This document shows, piece after piece, positions 49,845-61,165 of a DNA stretch of 64,000 nucleotides (position 1 is the stretch's first letter; every line of letters begins with the position of its first letter). The notes under the pieces were generated by a model, which had not been told where the DNA came from, did not search any database, and worked only from the letters and a program-made list of their open reading frames with translations. The DNA comes from Maratus speciosus (taxonomy: Eukaryota; Arthropoda; Arachnida; Araneae; Salticidae): contig OZ010795.1 in assembly GCA_963932465.1 (NCBI GenBank), forward strand, positions 524,463,451 to 524,527,450, given 5' to 3'. Made by a program: the position numbers and the translations under genes.

Positions 49845-50205
49845 TTTTTTTTGCATTGGATAGCCGAGTTCCGTCTCTACATCGCCCCCTTTTTTTTTTT
49901 TTTTTTTACTTTTTCGATTTTGGTCACAGATATTTTTTATAAAGTTACATTCTCTTTCAAAACCGGTTCTGAAAATAAAAGTGTCATTCTAAAAAATATT
50001 TGCAACCAAAATCGAAAAAGTACAAAAAGTGCGATGTAGCGACGGATCTCAGCTATCCAATGCAAAAAATAAATAAATAAAAAATAAAAATTAAAAATTA
50101 AAAAAAATTAAAAATATCGAAATGCAAACGGGATATTAGAAAAATCCCTCCCCATAAGATTAGCATTAGCTCGTGAGTGCCTTCGCCGGCAGGGACAGGA
50201 GCCTT
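49705..50205. mobile_element. 500-bp fold-back element in the Tigger 3' UTR
   Basis: The ends AAGGTTCCTGTCCCTGCC and (reverse-complemented) AAGGCTCCTGTCCCTGCC start arms of about 230 bp. These include GGGGAGGGATTT, CATTTCGA, GATAGC and TTTTTCGATTTTGGT. The left arm has a (TA)n and T26 tract where the right arm has only AT-rich sequence. The frame open at 49,680-50,039 crosses it and is not a gene. No target duplication is certain. Confidence 0.7.
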
Positions 50206-50458
50206 AAGACAATAGCACTTATTTGAATTTCCAGCTTTCAAACGTCCCTTCTTAATAAGCATATAATTATTAAAACAAATAAAATGCCATTTTATGTCTT
50301 AATAACGCTAAAAATTGTCAAAAAGCTGTGTTTTATCCGTATAGGTTGTTATTAGATGGAGCACTGGGCGAAAGTTCGCGACTTTCGGTTAATACGTGAA
50401 TTTTGATCGGTCCTTTAGTTCGCGTATTAACGTGGGGGGGGGGGGGGGGGTTCGACTG
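50206..50458 (+). other. Right end of the Tigger element
   Basis: This is non-coding sequence leading to the terminal inverted repeat. TTAATACGTG and GCGTATTAACG near 50,390-50,434 repeat the left-end motif. A G17 run at 50,434-50,450 separates the motif from the terminal TTCGACTG. Confidence 0.65.
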
Positions 50459-50484
50459 TACTTTATTTTCTTCCAGGTATTATA

Positions 50485-51298
50485 CAGCCGAACGGAACCA
50501 ATCTGAACTAATTGGGACTGGTACCGGATCGGATTAAAAAAATATTCCGATAATCCGAAATTCGATAAAAATAGAAAAGAGAAAGATGCGTGGTCAAAAA
50601 AATGTAAGTTATAGGTACTCAGTAGTATAGTAAACATCCTCTAATCCAGCAACCTAAAGTCCGACATGATGGATAATCAGGCACAACTATTGGAGAAAAA
50701 TAGCTTTCCTTATTTATTCGTTCCTGGTGTTCATAATAATCCAATGGAACTTCAGAATGGGGAATAACATAAAAAACCCATTACAAATGGTTCAAAACTG
50801 CAAATCTATAAATAGCCCAGTCACAACGTGATGTGGGGGGGGGGGGGGAGAGGGATGAAAAAAACAATTCTGTACATAATTTACAAAATCAAACTGTTGA
50901 AATGAAAATAATTTTTTACCAACTTAATTAAATACATTTTTTGCATTTTAGAAAATAATTTATAGTGGCTGGCAAGCAAACTGATATTTGAGGTTTTTTT
51001 TTTTTTTTTTTAAGATGGTTTCTATGCGTATGCCTACAGTGCACGTTTTCACTTTATATTCGTGTACATATGTTGTACTTTTACATTATTGAATTTTTTT
51101 TTGTCCTATTCAAGCTGTTTAAAGAATAAAAATTATGCTTTACTGTCATTTTTTGTTTAATTCTAACTTTCCCGACATTCATCCTGCAATTTGGAAATTT
51201 TCAAAAGTTAATCTTTTCAGTTAATTTATTATAAGTATAATTTTCGAAAATAAAATCGGTTCGGATTAACTGGAATTTTGGATTAGCGGTGCTCTACT
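50485..51298. mobile_element. Degenerate pogo-like MITE
   Basis: The right end, reverse-complemented, reads CAGTAGAGCACCGCTAATCC and then AATCCGAACCGATTTT, typical of pogo-type ends, and is followed by TA. The left end near 50,485 reads ACAGCCGAACGGAACCAATC with ATCGGATTA and GATAATCCGAAATTCGATAA further in. The match is imperfect. A G14 run lies at 50,835-50,848. No coding sequence is seen. Confidence 0.45.
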
Positions 51299-51780
51299 GT
51301 ATTATAAAAAATAACAAAAACTCATTCAACGGGCATAGATTTTTAAACGAGATTTTAAAAGATTTCGAGATGCGAAATATTCCACAATCCCGATCACAAT
51401 ATTGAGATATTATTTTATACCAAACTCAAAACGCATTTAGTGAAATATACTTTCTAGAATGATTTTTCAGGACTAATTTCCGTTTAATCTTGTATGTCGC
51501 TACAACTTTTTTTCTTCTTTAATATTTTAATTACGCGGCATTGAATGTTTCTAGCTACTTGGATTGGTTATCTTCCGATTGAAACTGACAGTGAATTTCT
51601 TTGGAGATAGCTATTAAAATATGTCTTATAAAATGCTGTTCAAAAATATATTTGAAAGTTTTTCTTTGTTCAAATCCTTCAATCCGTATATTCATACGAA
51701 TGAAACATAGAAATATTAAAACATGCAAATTATTCCAGAGAGAAACATTCGCCTTGAATACAATATTTCAAATTAAGATC
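51299..51780. other. AT-rich non-coding stretch
   Basis: No feature can be supported. Confidence 0.4.
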
Positions 51781-51903
51781 AAATTTCAAAGTAATTGCTT
51801 AAGAGGCGCAAAGGCCAACATTGTGAAAAAGATTCCATGCCGCTACTCGAACCAGGGCCATCAGTATAGCGCACTGACGTTCTACCGACTAAACCACATG
51901 GAA
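51781..51903 (-). repeat. tRNA-derived SINE, minus copy
   Basis: On the minus strand 51,833-51,903 folds as a 71-nt tRNA-like unit with perfect 7-bp acceptor pairing (TTCCATG/CATGGAA), a D arm and a TCAGT/ACTGA anticodon stem. Its loop GCGCTAT has C, not U, at position 33. The T stem is damaged. The tail 'TTGGCCTTTGCGCC' is shared with the plus copy at 54,009. Confidence 0.7.
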
Positions 51904-52216
51904 AAATAGCGAGAAATTTTCCTGTCTGGGTATATCAGAGTAAGTATAGGAAGTAGAGGCCGGATTCCACTATTTTTTCGGGCAGAAGTTGAAGCCGGGA
52001 TCTTTTCCTTTAGTCGCCAAAAGGCTGTCATTTTTTGGCGGTGATCGCCTTATGGGCTACTGTTCGATTTCATTCATGCAAGAAAATAAATGCAAATATA
52101 GATGCGAAACTGAAACTATGAGCTGTAGCACTGTTAACTACTATAGGATTTTATTTGCGTTAAATCTGCACATGACCGAAAGATAACATTGCAGGCATTA
52201 ATTTAAGACTTCAGAA

Positions 52217-52256
<40 letters not shown>

Positions 52257-52607
52257 TATGCAATATATTATTTAATTTAATGGCTTGTAATTTCAAATTT
52301 CTCTAACGATCAAGACGAATTCGTTTTTCTTAAATAGGGCCTTGGTACAAGAAACTTGAGCTCCGATTTCTTTTTTGTAACACAACCCCCCCCCCCCCCC
52401 CTTAAAAAATCTGTTTAATTTTCTACATATATTTTCTTTCTGTTGTAATTTTTAATTTAATGTTATAAAATATATTAAGAAGAATGCATTGTACGAATGG
52501 CACCCTCCCCCTATGGTAAATGTTACTTAAAATATTTTTATTAGTAATATAATATATTAAGCAAGGTAATCCAAAGTATTTCAAGATTTCTGTTTGGAAA
52601 ACTTCAG
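51904..52607. other. Non-coding stretch with poly(T) and poly(C)
   Basis: A T34 run lies at 52,222-52,255 and a C16 run at 52,386-52,401. The frame open at 51,989-52,186 has no recognised motif. Confidence 0.45.
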
Positions 52608-53457
52608 TTTGGCAAAATCATTTAATAAAATAACTATTAATATGAATAAACAGTAAACGTTAAAAGCACAAATGAAATAGAATGAAATGTGCTTTGTGCT
52701 TTTAACGTTGTTTTATTGTTTATTTATATATCAGCACAAAGTACAATCCAAGCATTATTAAAATAACAGGAAATCGAACAGTATTTCTCATTTTTTAACT
52801 CTTTATGTACTGAATTATGAATTCATGAAAATTTTATCTTCTAAAGAATTTTTCGTGAATTTTTGAAACTACATTAGAAGATTTACACAATCATTTAATA
52901 AATTTTAGAAGGATTTCAAAAGGACTGACGGATTTAGTACGATAATTAAATTTGAATTTATAGGGATTTTGTGCAATATTTATAAACCTATTGAAATCTT
53001 ATTTTAAATATTTTTCTCAGTATTTTGCAGAATTAAGAACTATACAAATATAATGTACTTGTAATAAAAATATTTCCGAATTGAAAAATCATCATCAGTT
53101 TGGCAAAATCATTTAATAAAATAACTATTAATATAAATAAACAGTAAACGTTAAAAGCACAAATAAAATAGAATGAAATGTGTTTTGTGCTTTTAACATT
53201 GTTTTAAAGAATTTTTCGTGAATTTTCGAATCTACATTAGAAGATTTACACAATCATTTAATAAATTTTAGAAGGATTTCAAAAGAACTGAAGGATTTAG
53301 AAAGATTAACTAAATTTGAATTTATAGGGATTTTGTGCAATATTTATAAACCTATTCAAATCTTATTTTAAATATTTTTCTCAGTATTTTGCAGAATTAA
53401 GAAATATACAAATACAATGTACTTATAATAAAAATATTTCCGAATTGAAAGAAAAAT
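52608..53457 (+). repeat. Tandem duplication of a roughly 490-bp unit, second copy deleted
   Basis: Unit 1 (52,608-53,096) starts GTTTGGCAAAATCATTTAAT and repeats from 53,097. Unit 2 lacks about 125 bp corresponding to 52,718-52,843 and otherwise matches closely. Both end near ATATTTCCGAATTGAAA. The deletion joins 'TTGTTTTA' directly to AAGAATTTTTCGTGAA. Confidence 0.85.
52658..52707. repeat. 15-bp hairpin within the duplicated unit
   Basis: CGTTAAAAGCACAAA pairs exactly with TTTGTGCTTTTAACG across a 20-base loop. The copy in unit 2 (about 53,148-53,196) keeps the stem with one base change in the right arm. Confidence 0.7.
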
Positions 53458-54008
53458 CCCCCCCCCCCCCCCCGCCAAGAAATCTGAAAAGGCAAAAGAA
53501 ATAATCTCTTTAAAAATATTTTTGTTTTGTGTAACCAATGCTTTTGGAACAAGATAAATCAATGCATCTATAACTCATTCTAAACTTTATTACTATTAAT
53601 CGATGTATTAAATGAACTTTGTAACAAATTATTTTAATCAGTAGATAAAGGGTTAACAAAGGTAAAGAATTTTTCAGTTTCCCGAGGCGGCCCTTTGCCT
53701 GCAGCCGGATATAGAACATGTAAGAGTCATTTTAAATGCTAAAAGAAATAATAAGTTCTTTAAAGAACTGTTAAAAGGAAAATTAAAAGGTAAGAAAAGT
53801 GCGATACTGTCAACTTAAAGAGAAACGTCGAAGCAATAAAGTTTAAGCGGGAACTGGAGGCAAATTTCGAGGAGATTTTGGCGGGAGAAAAACCGGTTTG
53901 GCGCGTTTTCTCTACCCACCATCTCGTGACGGTGGGCAGAGACCCCGGCCTCAAGAAAAGGTTGCCATTTCTGAGTCCAGTTATATGAGAAGTCTATGCT
54001 GGGTATCG
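53458..54008. other. Non-coding stretch upstream of the plus-strand SINE
   Basis: It starts with a C16 run at 53,458-53,473. A GC-richer patch at 53,850-53,960 (GGCGGGAGAAAAACCGG, CCACCATCTCGTGACGG) may belong to the adjoining repeat. I see no gene. Confidence 0.4.
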
Positions 54009-54137
54009 TTCCATGTGGTTTAGTCGGTAGAACGTCAGTGCGCTATACTGATGGCCCGGGTTCGAGTCCCGACATGGAATCTTTTTCACTATGTTGGCCT
54101 TTGCGCCTTTTAAGAAATTACTTTGAAATTTGAAACA
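54009..54137 (+). repeat. tRNA-derived SINE, plus copy with Pol III-type terminator
   Basis: Bases 54,009-54,079 fold as a tRNA: acceptor TTCCATG/CATGGAA, D stem GTTT/GAAC, anticodon stem TCAGT/ACTGA, and T arm GGGTTCGAGTCCC. A TCTTTTT terminator follows directly. The loop GCGCTAT would give anticodon GCU but lacks the universal U33 and any long variable arm, so I do not call a tRNA gene. The 55-bp tail (TTGGCCTTTGCGCC, then TTACTTTGAAATTT) is shared with the minus copy, which marks a SINE family. Confidence 0.7.
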
Positions 54138-55439
54138 TAGAAATATGGCAGCGATATTTTTTTTTTGTTGTTGTTGTTGTTTACTGCAATTCTATACTAT
54201 GCTGAGATATTATTCATTATTTTTTCAGTTTATGTATTTATTATTCTCAACAATTAGACATTGCATTTTTATAATAATAAACATTCGTTCATTTCATGAA
54301 TCTCTTGAAATATTTCAGACGGATGCTATTAGATCCAGAATAATCAATAAAACTGTATTATATTTCATCATCTTTATTATATATTTATTACAATTGTTAT
54401 TTCTTTTTCAAGTAACACCATCCCCTACCCGCCTATACTCGTATATAAAAAAGGTACTTTGAATAATAAAATATACTGGAAAATATGTATGTACAATACG
54501 AAATTTTTTATTTAAAGTTTTATTTGAGACGTGTTCAAATCATTTTCATTTATAAATTTTGAGGAATAAAGTTAACACCAATAAAATTTTCAACTTCCGG
54601 AAATAAATGATATTCAAAAACTAAATATGACATTTAAAAACTAATTTTTTTCAAATCTCACCTGTTTCTAACGGTATCATACTTAACGAACTTAAGTCAT
54701 GCATATAATGAAAACAAAATTAATATTATTTGGAAGACAACGTATGAAATCCTTTAAATAAAAATGATATTCATAAATCGGAGTGTGCTCTTACCATCGC
54801 AGTAACAATCTTTTGTCTCAAATATTGTTTTCTACTTGAATTTCAAATCAACAAAACATTATTTGAATATATATCATTACATCATGATAGAAATCTTGCA
54901 TTGAAATTGATTATATAAACTAATTGCAAAGATAAATATTATCTTCGAAAAACAATTTTTGTGCTATTTAGATATCAGTGTGGACAGAACTGTCTGAAGA
55001 AAAGAAAAAATGGTATGTCGTTTAGCAAGTGGAGTTTGTTTCATTAGTTCAAATTAGAGCAAATTATGTTTCATTAGTTCTAAAATAATAATAAAAAAAT
55101 ATCCTTTGAAAATATGATTTAAATAGAGCCATCTATGGGCTTTTGCATCATTTTAAGGTGTTAATAAGATCATACACGCACTGATATGTTTACTAAGTTT
55201 TTGATACTTAGTTTCTTGTTCTGAATAGCAGCATTAATATGAAAAATAGCATTTATACGAAATACAATATTGTCACATAATAAAGTTCAATTTTGAAAAT
55301 CTTAGTAAAATTATTTGTAAACATTTTGTTTAAAAACACTATTTAATTTTTTGTCGTATAAAACTTAATTTTAAAGTTCCAGAAAAAATATTTTTTGAAT
55401 TCCTCAAATAATTTACGAGGTTTATTTTAAAAGAAAGGA
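54138..55439. other. AT-rich non-coding stretch
   Basis: It contains a (GTT)n patch near 54,168 and no gene. The frame open at 54,130-54,462 is T-rich and hydrophobic without a recognised domain. Confidence 0.4.
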
Positions 55440-55800
55440 GAGCTTTGCTTATTGTTGCACTTTTTTCATTACAGTAATTAGGATTATATCATTTTTCATA
55501 CGAAAGCGAAGTTAATCAGATTAAATCTTTTCTAAGATTATTTCGGAAATAAGCTTTGAAATTGTATCTTGGGTTAACTTTCAGATGATATGTTATTTCG
55601 AATAAAACTCTTTAGAAATAAAGGTATATTCTACCAACTCGAGATTGTACTGGCTTAATTTATTTTTTTTTTTTATCTTTGGAATACTCTTTGTCGAAAG
55701 CATAAAGAGCTTAGAGACAGCATATGACGATCTTTTATAAAAACTGCTTCATTACCCTAAGATGGGTTTAATTAGGGGCATTAAATAATAAATTAGAAGG
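55440..55800 (+). repeat. Dispersed repeat family B, copy near 55.6 kb
   Basis: It has 'TTGAAATTGTATCTTGGGTTAAC', 'AGATGATATGTTATT', 'AAAAACTGCTTCATTA' and 'TTTAATTAGGGGCATTAAATAATA' in the same order as the copies near 30 kb. Confidence 0.55.
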
Positions 55801-56799
55801 AGGACTTTTTTCTCCTAACTTCTGAAACATTATCTTTGACTTTGTAAGAAATTCAAAATATTTTACTAAATATCTCAAGAGAAACGTTATATTGATATTT
55901 ATATATTTTATAAAAAACTAATCAAGTTTTTAAGCTAATGTTAAGTTAAATTTATTTTGCAGAACTTCTATTTAATAATTAGACATTTATTAGCATTCAG
56001 CCATGCTGTTATTTCTGAAAGGCCTGCTTTTAGAATTTTCTTCAGCATGTATATGTACATAAACAATAAGCACAAAAATTTCACTTATTATATTTTCTTT
56101 TATTATTATAATTGATTAAAGCCATACCAGTAGTTAGATTAGAAATATATAATAAAATCCCCCCCCCCCCCAAAAAAAATGTATTTATTGAAATTCAATT
56201 GGACAATATATTACATCATTATGTTTATAAAATTTTAGAGAATGAGATGTTTTTATTTGATATTTATTCATAGGTTTTTAATATGCAACATTTTCTTATC
56301 AAAGGTAAAAAAGAAACTACAGACTGAAAAATAATGTGTTTCCACATCTATTTCAGACGGCTACATAAAAAATTATATAGTTTTTGCGTTAAAATTCCGT
56401 TACATATTTCATATTATACAGGTATTTTTGAAAATGTCCATTAATATTGCGAGTAACATTTAAATTTAAATACAAATTAATTTTTTATGGTATAAATTGT
56501 GATAAATAAATGAGTTAATGTAACTCACAGATTATACTAAATATTGAAGTTTGAACATAAGTTTACCTTTTTTCCAGTATATATTTCGTAGCAGCTTGAA
56601 ACCACATTATCTAAATATGTTTCTCGAAGTTACATATGTTATTTGCTACATATCATGATATTTTTAACATGATTTTATGATTATATTCTAATTTTTATGG
56701 TAATTTTTATAAAGATATTTTAGTGAATTATTAATTGAGTTTCTTTTTTTTACATTTAAATCTTTTTTGCTACTGAATTTACATCTATTTATTTATTTA
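55801..56799. other. AT-rich non-coding stretch with poly(C)
   Basis: A C13 run lies at 56,159-56,171. No gene is seen. Confidence 0.45.
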
Positions 56800-56899
56800 C
56801 CGGGTGAGCCAAAAGTTCGTTAAAACTTTAAAAACTCATAAAAAGGGGGGGAAATATGATAAAGGAATGCGGTTTGCAAGAAACGGCTCACAAGATAGT

Positions 56900-56934
<35 letters not shown>

Positions 56935-57059
56935 CAGCAAAATAAATAAATAAATAAATAAAATAAAATAAAAAAGTTAAAAAATCACATGTAAAGGAAA
57001 CGCTGACGACACGAAACACAACGAACATGACAACAATACGCTCCATGCATTTGTCCTTC

Positions 57060-57098
<39 letters not shown>

Positions 57099-57341
57099 GC
57101 TAAACATGACCTCCAAAACATTCTACGACACAACTAGGTTGTGTCATAGTACCTATTCATTGTGTTTCAGGTCGCCAGCGCCCTCTGCATGTGATTGCTA
57201 CCTGATTTTCTTTCTTTTATTTGCTGATAAAAAAAACTCCGACTGCCTTGTGAGCCTTTTCTTGAAATCCGCACTCCTTTATCATAATTTCTTCCCTTTT
57301 TATGAGTTTTTAAAATTATAACGAACTTTTGTCTCACCCGG
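56800..57341. mobile_element. 542-bp palindromic MITE with TA flanks
   Basis: The ends CCGGGTGAGCCAAAAGTTCG and (reverse-complemented) CCGGGTGAGACAAAAGTTCG are inverted and flanked by TA. The arms pair over most of the element. Matched blocks are AACTCATAAAAAG, GGCTCACAAG and AATCACATG. The left arm has T31 (56,902-56,932) where the right arm has only A8, and the centre carries A36 (57,061-57,096). The frame open across it on the minus strand is an artefact of these runs. Confidence 0.8.
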
Positions 57342-57940
57342 TATTTATTTTTACAAACAACGTACTTTCCAGAAAACGTTTCTTATACTTATTTTTTATA
57401 TTCTTATTAACTCGTTCATTTTATTTTATTTTTTCAATTGCTGCATTTTAAAAACAAAATTTTCTATAAATGTTAAAAAAAGTGCTAGTAGAAAATCATT
57501 GTACAATGAATTATTATTTTCTTCAATAAAAGAGAGGAATATTTTCATGTAAGTAAGTTTCTATTTTAAGTTTCAATTTTTTTTTGTATTTAAATTTCAT
57601 TTTATTATTTAATTTTTTTAATGTACTTTGAAAAGTTTATCGATGTACAAAGCGTGACAAAGTTCGGCAAAATGTACATCCGCGATGCTTTAATAAAATA
57701 CGATTTCAAACAATAAATTGAATTCAATGAAATATCATACCATTTACCACACCGGTATTGAGCAATACTCAACAGCTTCCATTGCTGTAGCTCCAGTGGA
57801 AACATTCAAAACGTAATACTTGAAATATTTTTTGTCATCTTCACTTTTACAAGCATTAAATATAATCTAATTTTTCAGTATATTTCCATAAAGTGATTTT
57901 TAATTATTTCCACCAAACTTTCAGAGGCTATGCGATATAG

Positions 57941-57984
<44 letters not shown>

Positions 57985-58491
57985 CATATGTATTAAAGCA
58001 TAAACCTGATTCCGTAAGATCACACTCAAAAATTCACGCAATTGCGCATGCGTGAAGTTAGATTCACTAGATCTTCCATTTAGAGGCAAGATAGAGCAGG
58101 TCTGGTTAACCGAGTATTCTAAAACACCAGTTTAAAGCTCTGAACTTTTGTAGACGACGCAAGTTCTAGCTTAACGTCCGGCAAAAATATTTCTGTACCA
58201 TTTTTGGCGATAATTCTTTTCGATAATGACAAATTTTATTAAGAGGAGAAGTTATATGATTTTGATTTTATTATTATTTGAATGGTTTATCATTAAATAA
58301 AATTTAACACTCAAAAATATTTTGAAAAAATAATTTTATATTTAAAATATTTAACCTAAAATATTTTAAAGGTTATGAAAATTAAATAAATTGAGCTGAT
58401 CTATAACTTTTGTTTATATATATATATTACAATTATCAAGAATATATAAGTGTGTGAGTCAGAAGGAAAAGTTTGCCATTCTTTCCCGTAA

Positions 58492-58532
<41 letters not shown>

Positions 58533-59959
58533 TAAATAAGTAAAACGGAAATAAAGGGAAATATCCATATAAGAACTATAAAACTAGGACTTCCCTCAGG
58601 GGGATTAGTCTGAGCGATATTACTGAGAACATAGATTTAATAATAACATGTGGAAGCAAAGAAAATGAGATGTTATCTTTAATTGTCCATATACTGCGAA
58701 AAATTGTAATGATGAAAATAAACGAATTGTAGAATTACAAAATCTTATATATAAATTCGTATACACTGTTTAAAAAAATGGGAAATCAAACCATTCAAGA
58801 CAGCCATGCATGGATATAAAATTGAAAGTACGCAATATATTAAAAGTAAAATAGAAAATGAGACACTAATTTACTTATATCGGAATTTTAACTGTATAAA
58901 ATGATGTCAAGAGCATAATCAGACGCTCCGCAACAATTTGAGTAACTTTAAATGACAAATATATGATGTTTAAAAAGAATGGACTATACTTTATATGGTG
59001 TGTGCTCCCCGGAATAGTTAATAATTACAATATCTGTTTTCCACGGATGCAATGAGGTTGTCGATAACATTTAAGGAATTCTCTTCTCAAAATCTAATAC
59101 AGTATCAAAGTACCGAATACATCAAAAGTGGCATGCAATGCTTCGTTAGATTGTGTTTTAGATATGCTCGATCGGATTTAAATGATGAGTGTATGCTGGC
59201 CACTACATACGCTGTATTGTTTTGTTTTCAAACATATTCTGCACAAGTTGAGCTGTATTTAGCATGTATTAAATAATAGAAATCGGCAATGATTACAACA
59301 TAAAGTATGACACAAGATCTGAATATATCGTCTGCATAACTTTTGAGCTGTCAAAGTGTCATTTGAAGTAATTTACAAATCCATACATATTTATTCAGCA
59401 AAATTATGCAAGCTAACATACGCCAATATGAACCCGATTACAAATTTCACCAGAATAAGTTAATATATAAAAAATATACTAATGATAATTGAGAATATGA
59501 CCTTATGATAAAATGTCTAGAAAAATGAATCGGATAAAAAATTCATATCACATTTAAAACGGCACTTCCCTCTGTTAGTGGCCTTGGCGAGAGAGAAAAA
59601 AGCCTAGAAAAGGAACACTTTAACAAGTACTTTCGGGCAACCTTTCATACAGGTCTTTATTCAATATTTACACAATTTATTTAATGCTAGGTGGGTATCT
59701 ATCAGTTTTGTTGCATTTAAATCGCATGTTTTGCAGCATTATGAAATATTTAAAGTTGCTGTACCTCATAATTCCAAATTAATGGTAATTGAGATCGCTT
59801 TCCGTTAATTTCATCTTTTTAAATTTTAAATTTTTTAGAAACCATTCATAGAGACAATTGTATATTTTAAAACTAACCCAAAGCAAAATTTCAAGATTTT
59901 GGGCTCAGCAGTAACAGAGAAATAGAAAATTTTTGAAAGTTTTTTGTTTCTGCACTGTT
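57342..59959. other. AT-rich non-coding stretch with microsatellites
   Basis: (TA)n at 57,945-57,983 and (AAT)n at about 58,492-58,528 are clear. The frames open at 57,605-57,805 and 59,052-59,276 have no recognisable domain. Confidence 0.45.
58033..58056. repeat. Short perfect hairpin
   Basis: TTCACGCA and TGCGTGAA pair exactly around ATTGCGCA. It is GC-richer than its surroundings. The function is unknown. Confidence 0.55.
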
Positions 59960-60400
59960 TTATATAGCGACATTTTTAGAAATTGTTCTATTGCGAGAAT
60001 TTACGTCATGATAAATGCAGCCATGTCAATTTTCATGTTTATATTCCTAACAGTTCAATGTTCTTCGTTACTTAGATCATCTTTAGATCTTTTTCCGCTT
60101 TGTTTAGTCTTTCTATTTTTTAGAATTCGTTCTACAACGAGCATTTACATCTTATTAATTACTACCATGCCAAAGTTCTAGTTTCTAAACCCAACAGTAT
60201 CCCAAAAATTTCAGTATTCCAAATAAATCATAGTTTAGAAATTTCTAGAAATTTTTACGTTTATCCGTCCAATTGAATCTTTTAGAAGCGTTCATTACGA
60301 GTATTTACATCTTAAAAGTAACTACCGCACCAAATTTAAAGTTTCTAACCCAATCAATATCGTAGAAATCACAATTTTAGAACTTTTTTGCTCCTGCAGC
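59960..60400 (+). repeat. Degenerate tandem repeat, about 150-165 bp
   Basis: The motifs 'CGAG.ATTTACATCTTA', 'TAACTACC..CACCAAA' and 'TTTCTAACCCAA.CA.TATC' recur from about 59,995, 60,137 and 60,298. The units are strongly diverged. The frame open at 59,933-60,181 lies in it and is not recognised. Confidence 0.5.
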
Positions 60401-60879
60401 GATGTAGGTTCGTGCACTGACATAAAATAGTCTTTTTTTCGGAGCAGAGATGGCCACCAAAATTATTTTAAGTTGGCTATGTAGTTTCAGAGATAACACC
60501 TCACAAACGTACAAGCATTAATAATATTAAATACTTTATAATATTATAACGCTTTATAATATTAGCATTAGATGTACAGATACAAAAGCCATTTATCTGT
60601 TACAAACTAAAGTGCCGGCGTTGCCCAGAATTTGAAGGATATTTGTTCTGAAAAATCAATTTCAAAATTTAACATACAACACAAAACAAACATTAAAAAA
60701 AAGCAGTCGAAATGTTGTTGAATGAATCATATGAAAACGCTATATAAAAATGTATAAATGTATATAACTGACGCAAAAGAATACAGCTATAAATGAACTT
60801 ATTTCAATTTATAATTGGAGCAATAATGTTAAAATACGCCAATATTTCCCTAATCGGGTTTTTATCATACTTCAATACA

Positions 60880-61165
60880 TTTTTCACACTCATATGACGT
60901 TATACTATATCCACCATGCCCTTTATATTTCCAATATGACGTAATATTTTCCTCTTTCACGTGGAAACCTTGAAATAGAAAAGTTATGAAGTTATATTCA
61001 CTTTCATTTAAATTCGTCAAACCACTTATTTCATTTTCATATTTCACGTGAATATCTTGCAATAGAAAAGTTATGACGTAATATTCACCTTTTTTTTTCA
61101 AATTTGGCAAACTATTTATTTCATTTTCATTTTTCACGTGGAAATCTTGCAGTAGAAAATTAATT
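60880..61165 (-). repeat. Translatable tandem repeat, about 90-bp unit
   Basis: Three units lie in one minus-strand frame (60,865-61,206, 113 codons). Each begins with FL(L/F)Q(D/G)(F/I)HVK, continues ENEI or ENI, and ends with Y..IT. The spacing is 29-30 codons. The DNA units are clearly related (CACGTGAAAATGAAAT blocks). The in-frame repeat could reflect a short repetitive protein, but there is no promoter, signal or known domain, so a minisatellite whose period happens to be a multiple of three is the safer reading. Confidence 0.6.

Larger units (their letters stand above)
43196..50458 (+). mobile_element. pogo/Tigger-type DNA transposon with nested insertions
   Basis: Left end CAGTCGAACGCCGTTAATACG and right end (reverse-complemented) CAGTCGAAC, a C17 run, then ACGTTAATACGCG, are inverted and flanked by TA. 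That is the hallmark of the pogo branch of Tc1/mariner. A transposase gene lies inside in three pieces (43,903-44,905, 47,700-47,978 and 49,269-49,478), split by a LINE and a Helitron. A fold-back element occupies 49,705-50,205. Subtracting the inserts leaves roughly 2.3-2.8 kb, normal for Tigger. Near the left end the motif TTAATACG recurs at 43,209, 43,225, 43,279 and 43,295, and likely marks transposase-binding sites. Promoter and 5' UTR are not identifiable. Confidence 0.85.

Noticed and set aside
53760..53954. 64-codon minus-strand frame starting MRPGSLP
   Set aside because: It lies in a GC-richer non-coding patch upstream of a SINE and has no recognised domain.
54009..54079. Functional tRNA-Ser (GCU) gene
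   Set aside because: It lacks U33 and a long variable arm, has a T-stem mismatch, and shares a non-tRNA tail with a second copy. A SINE fits better.
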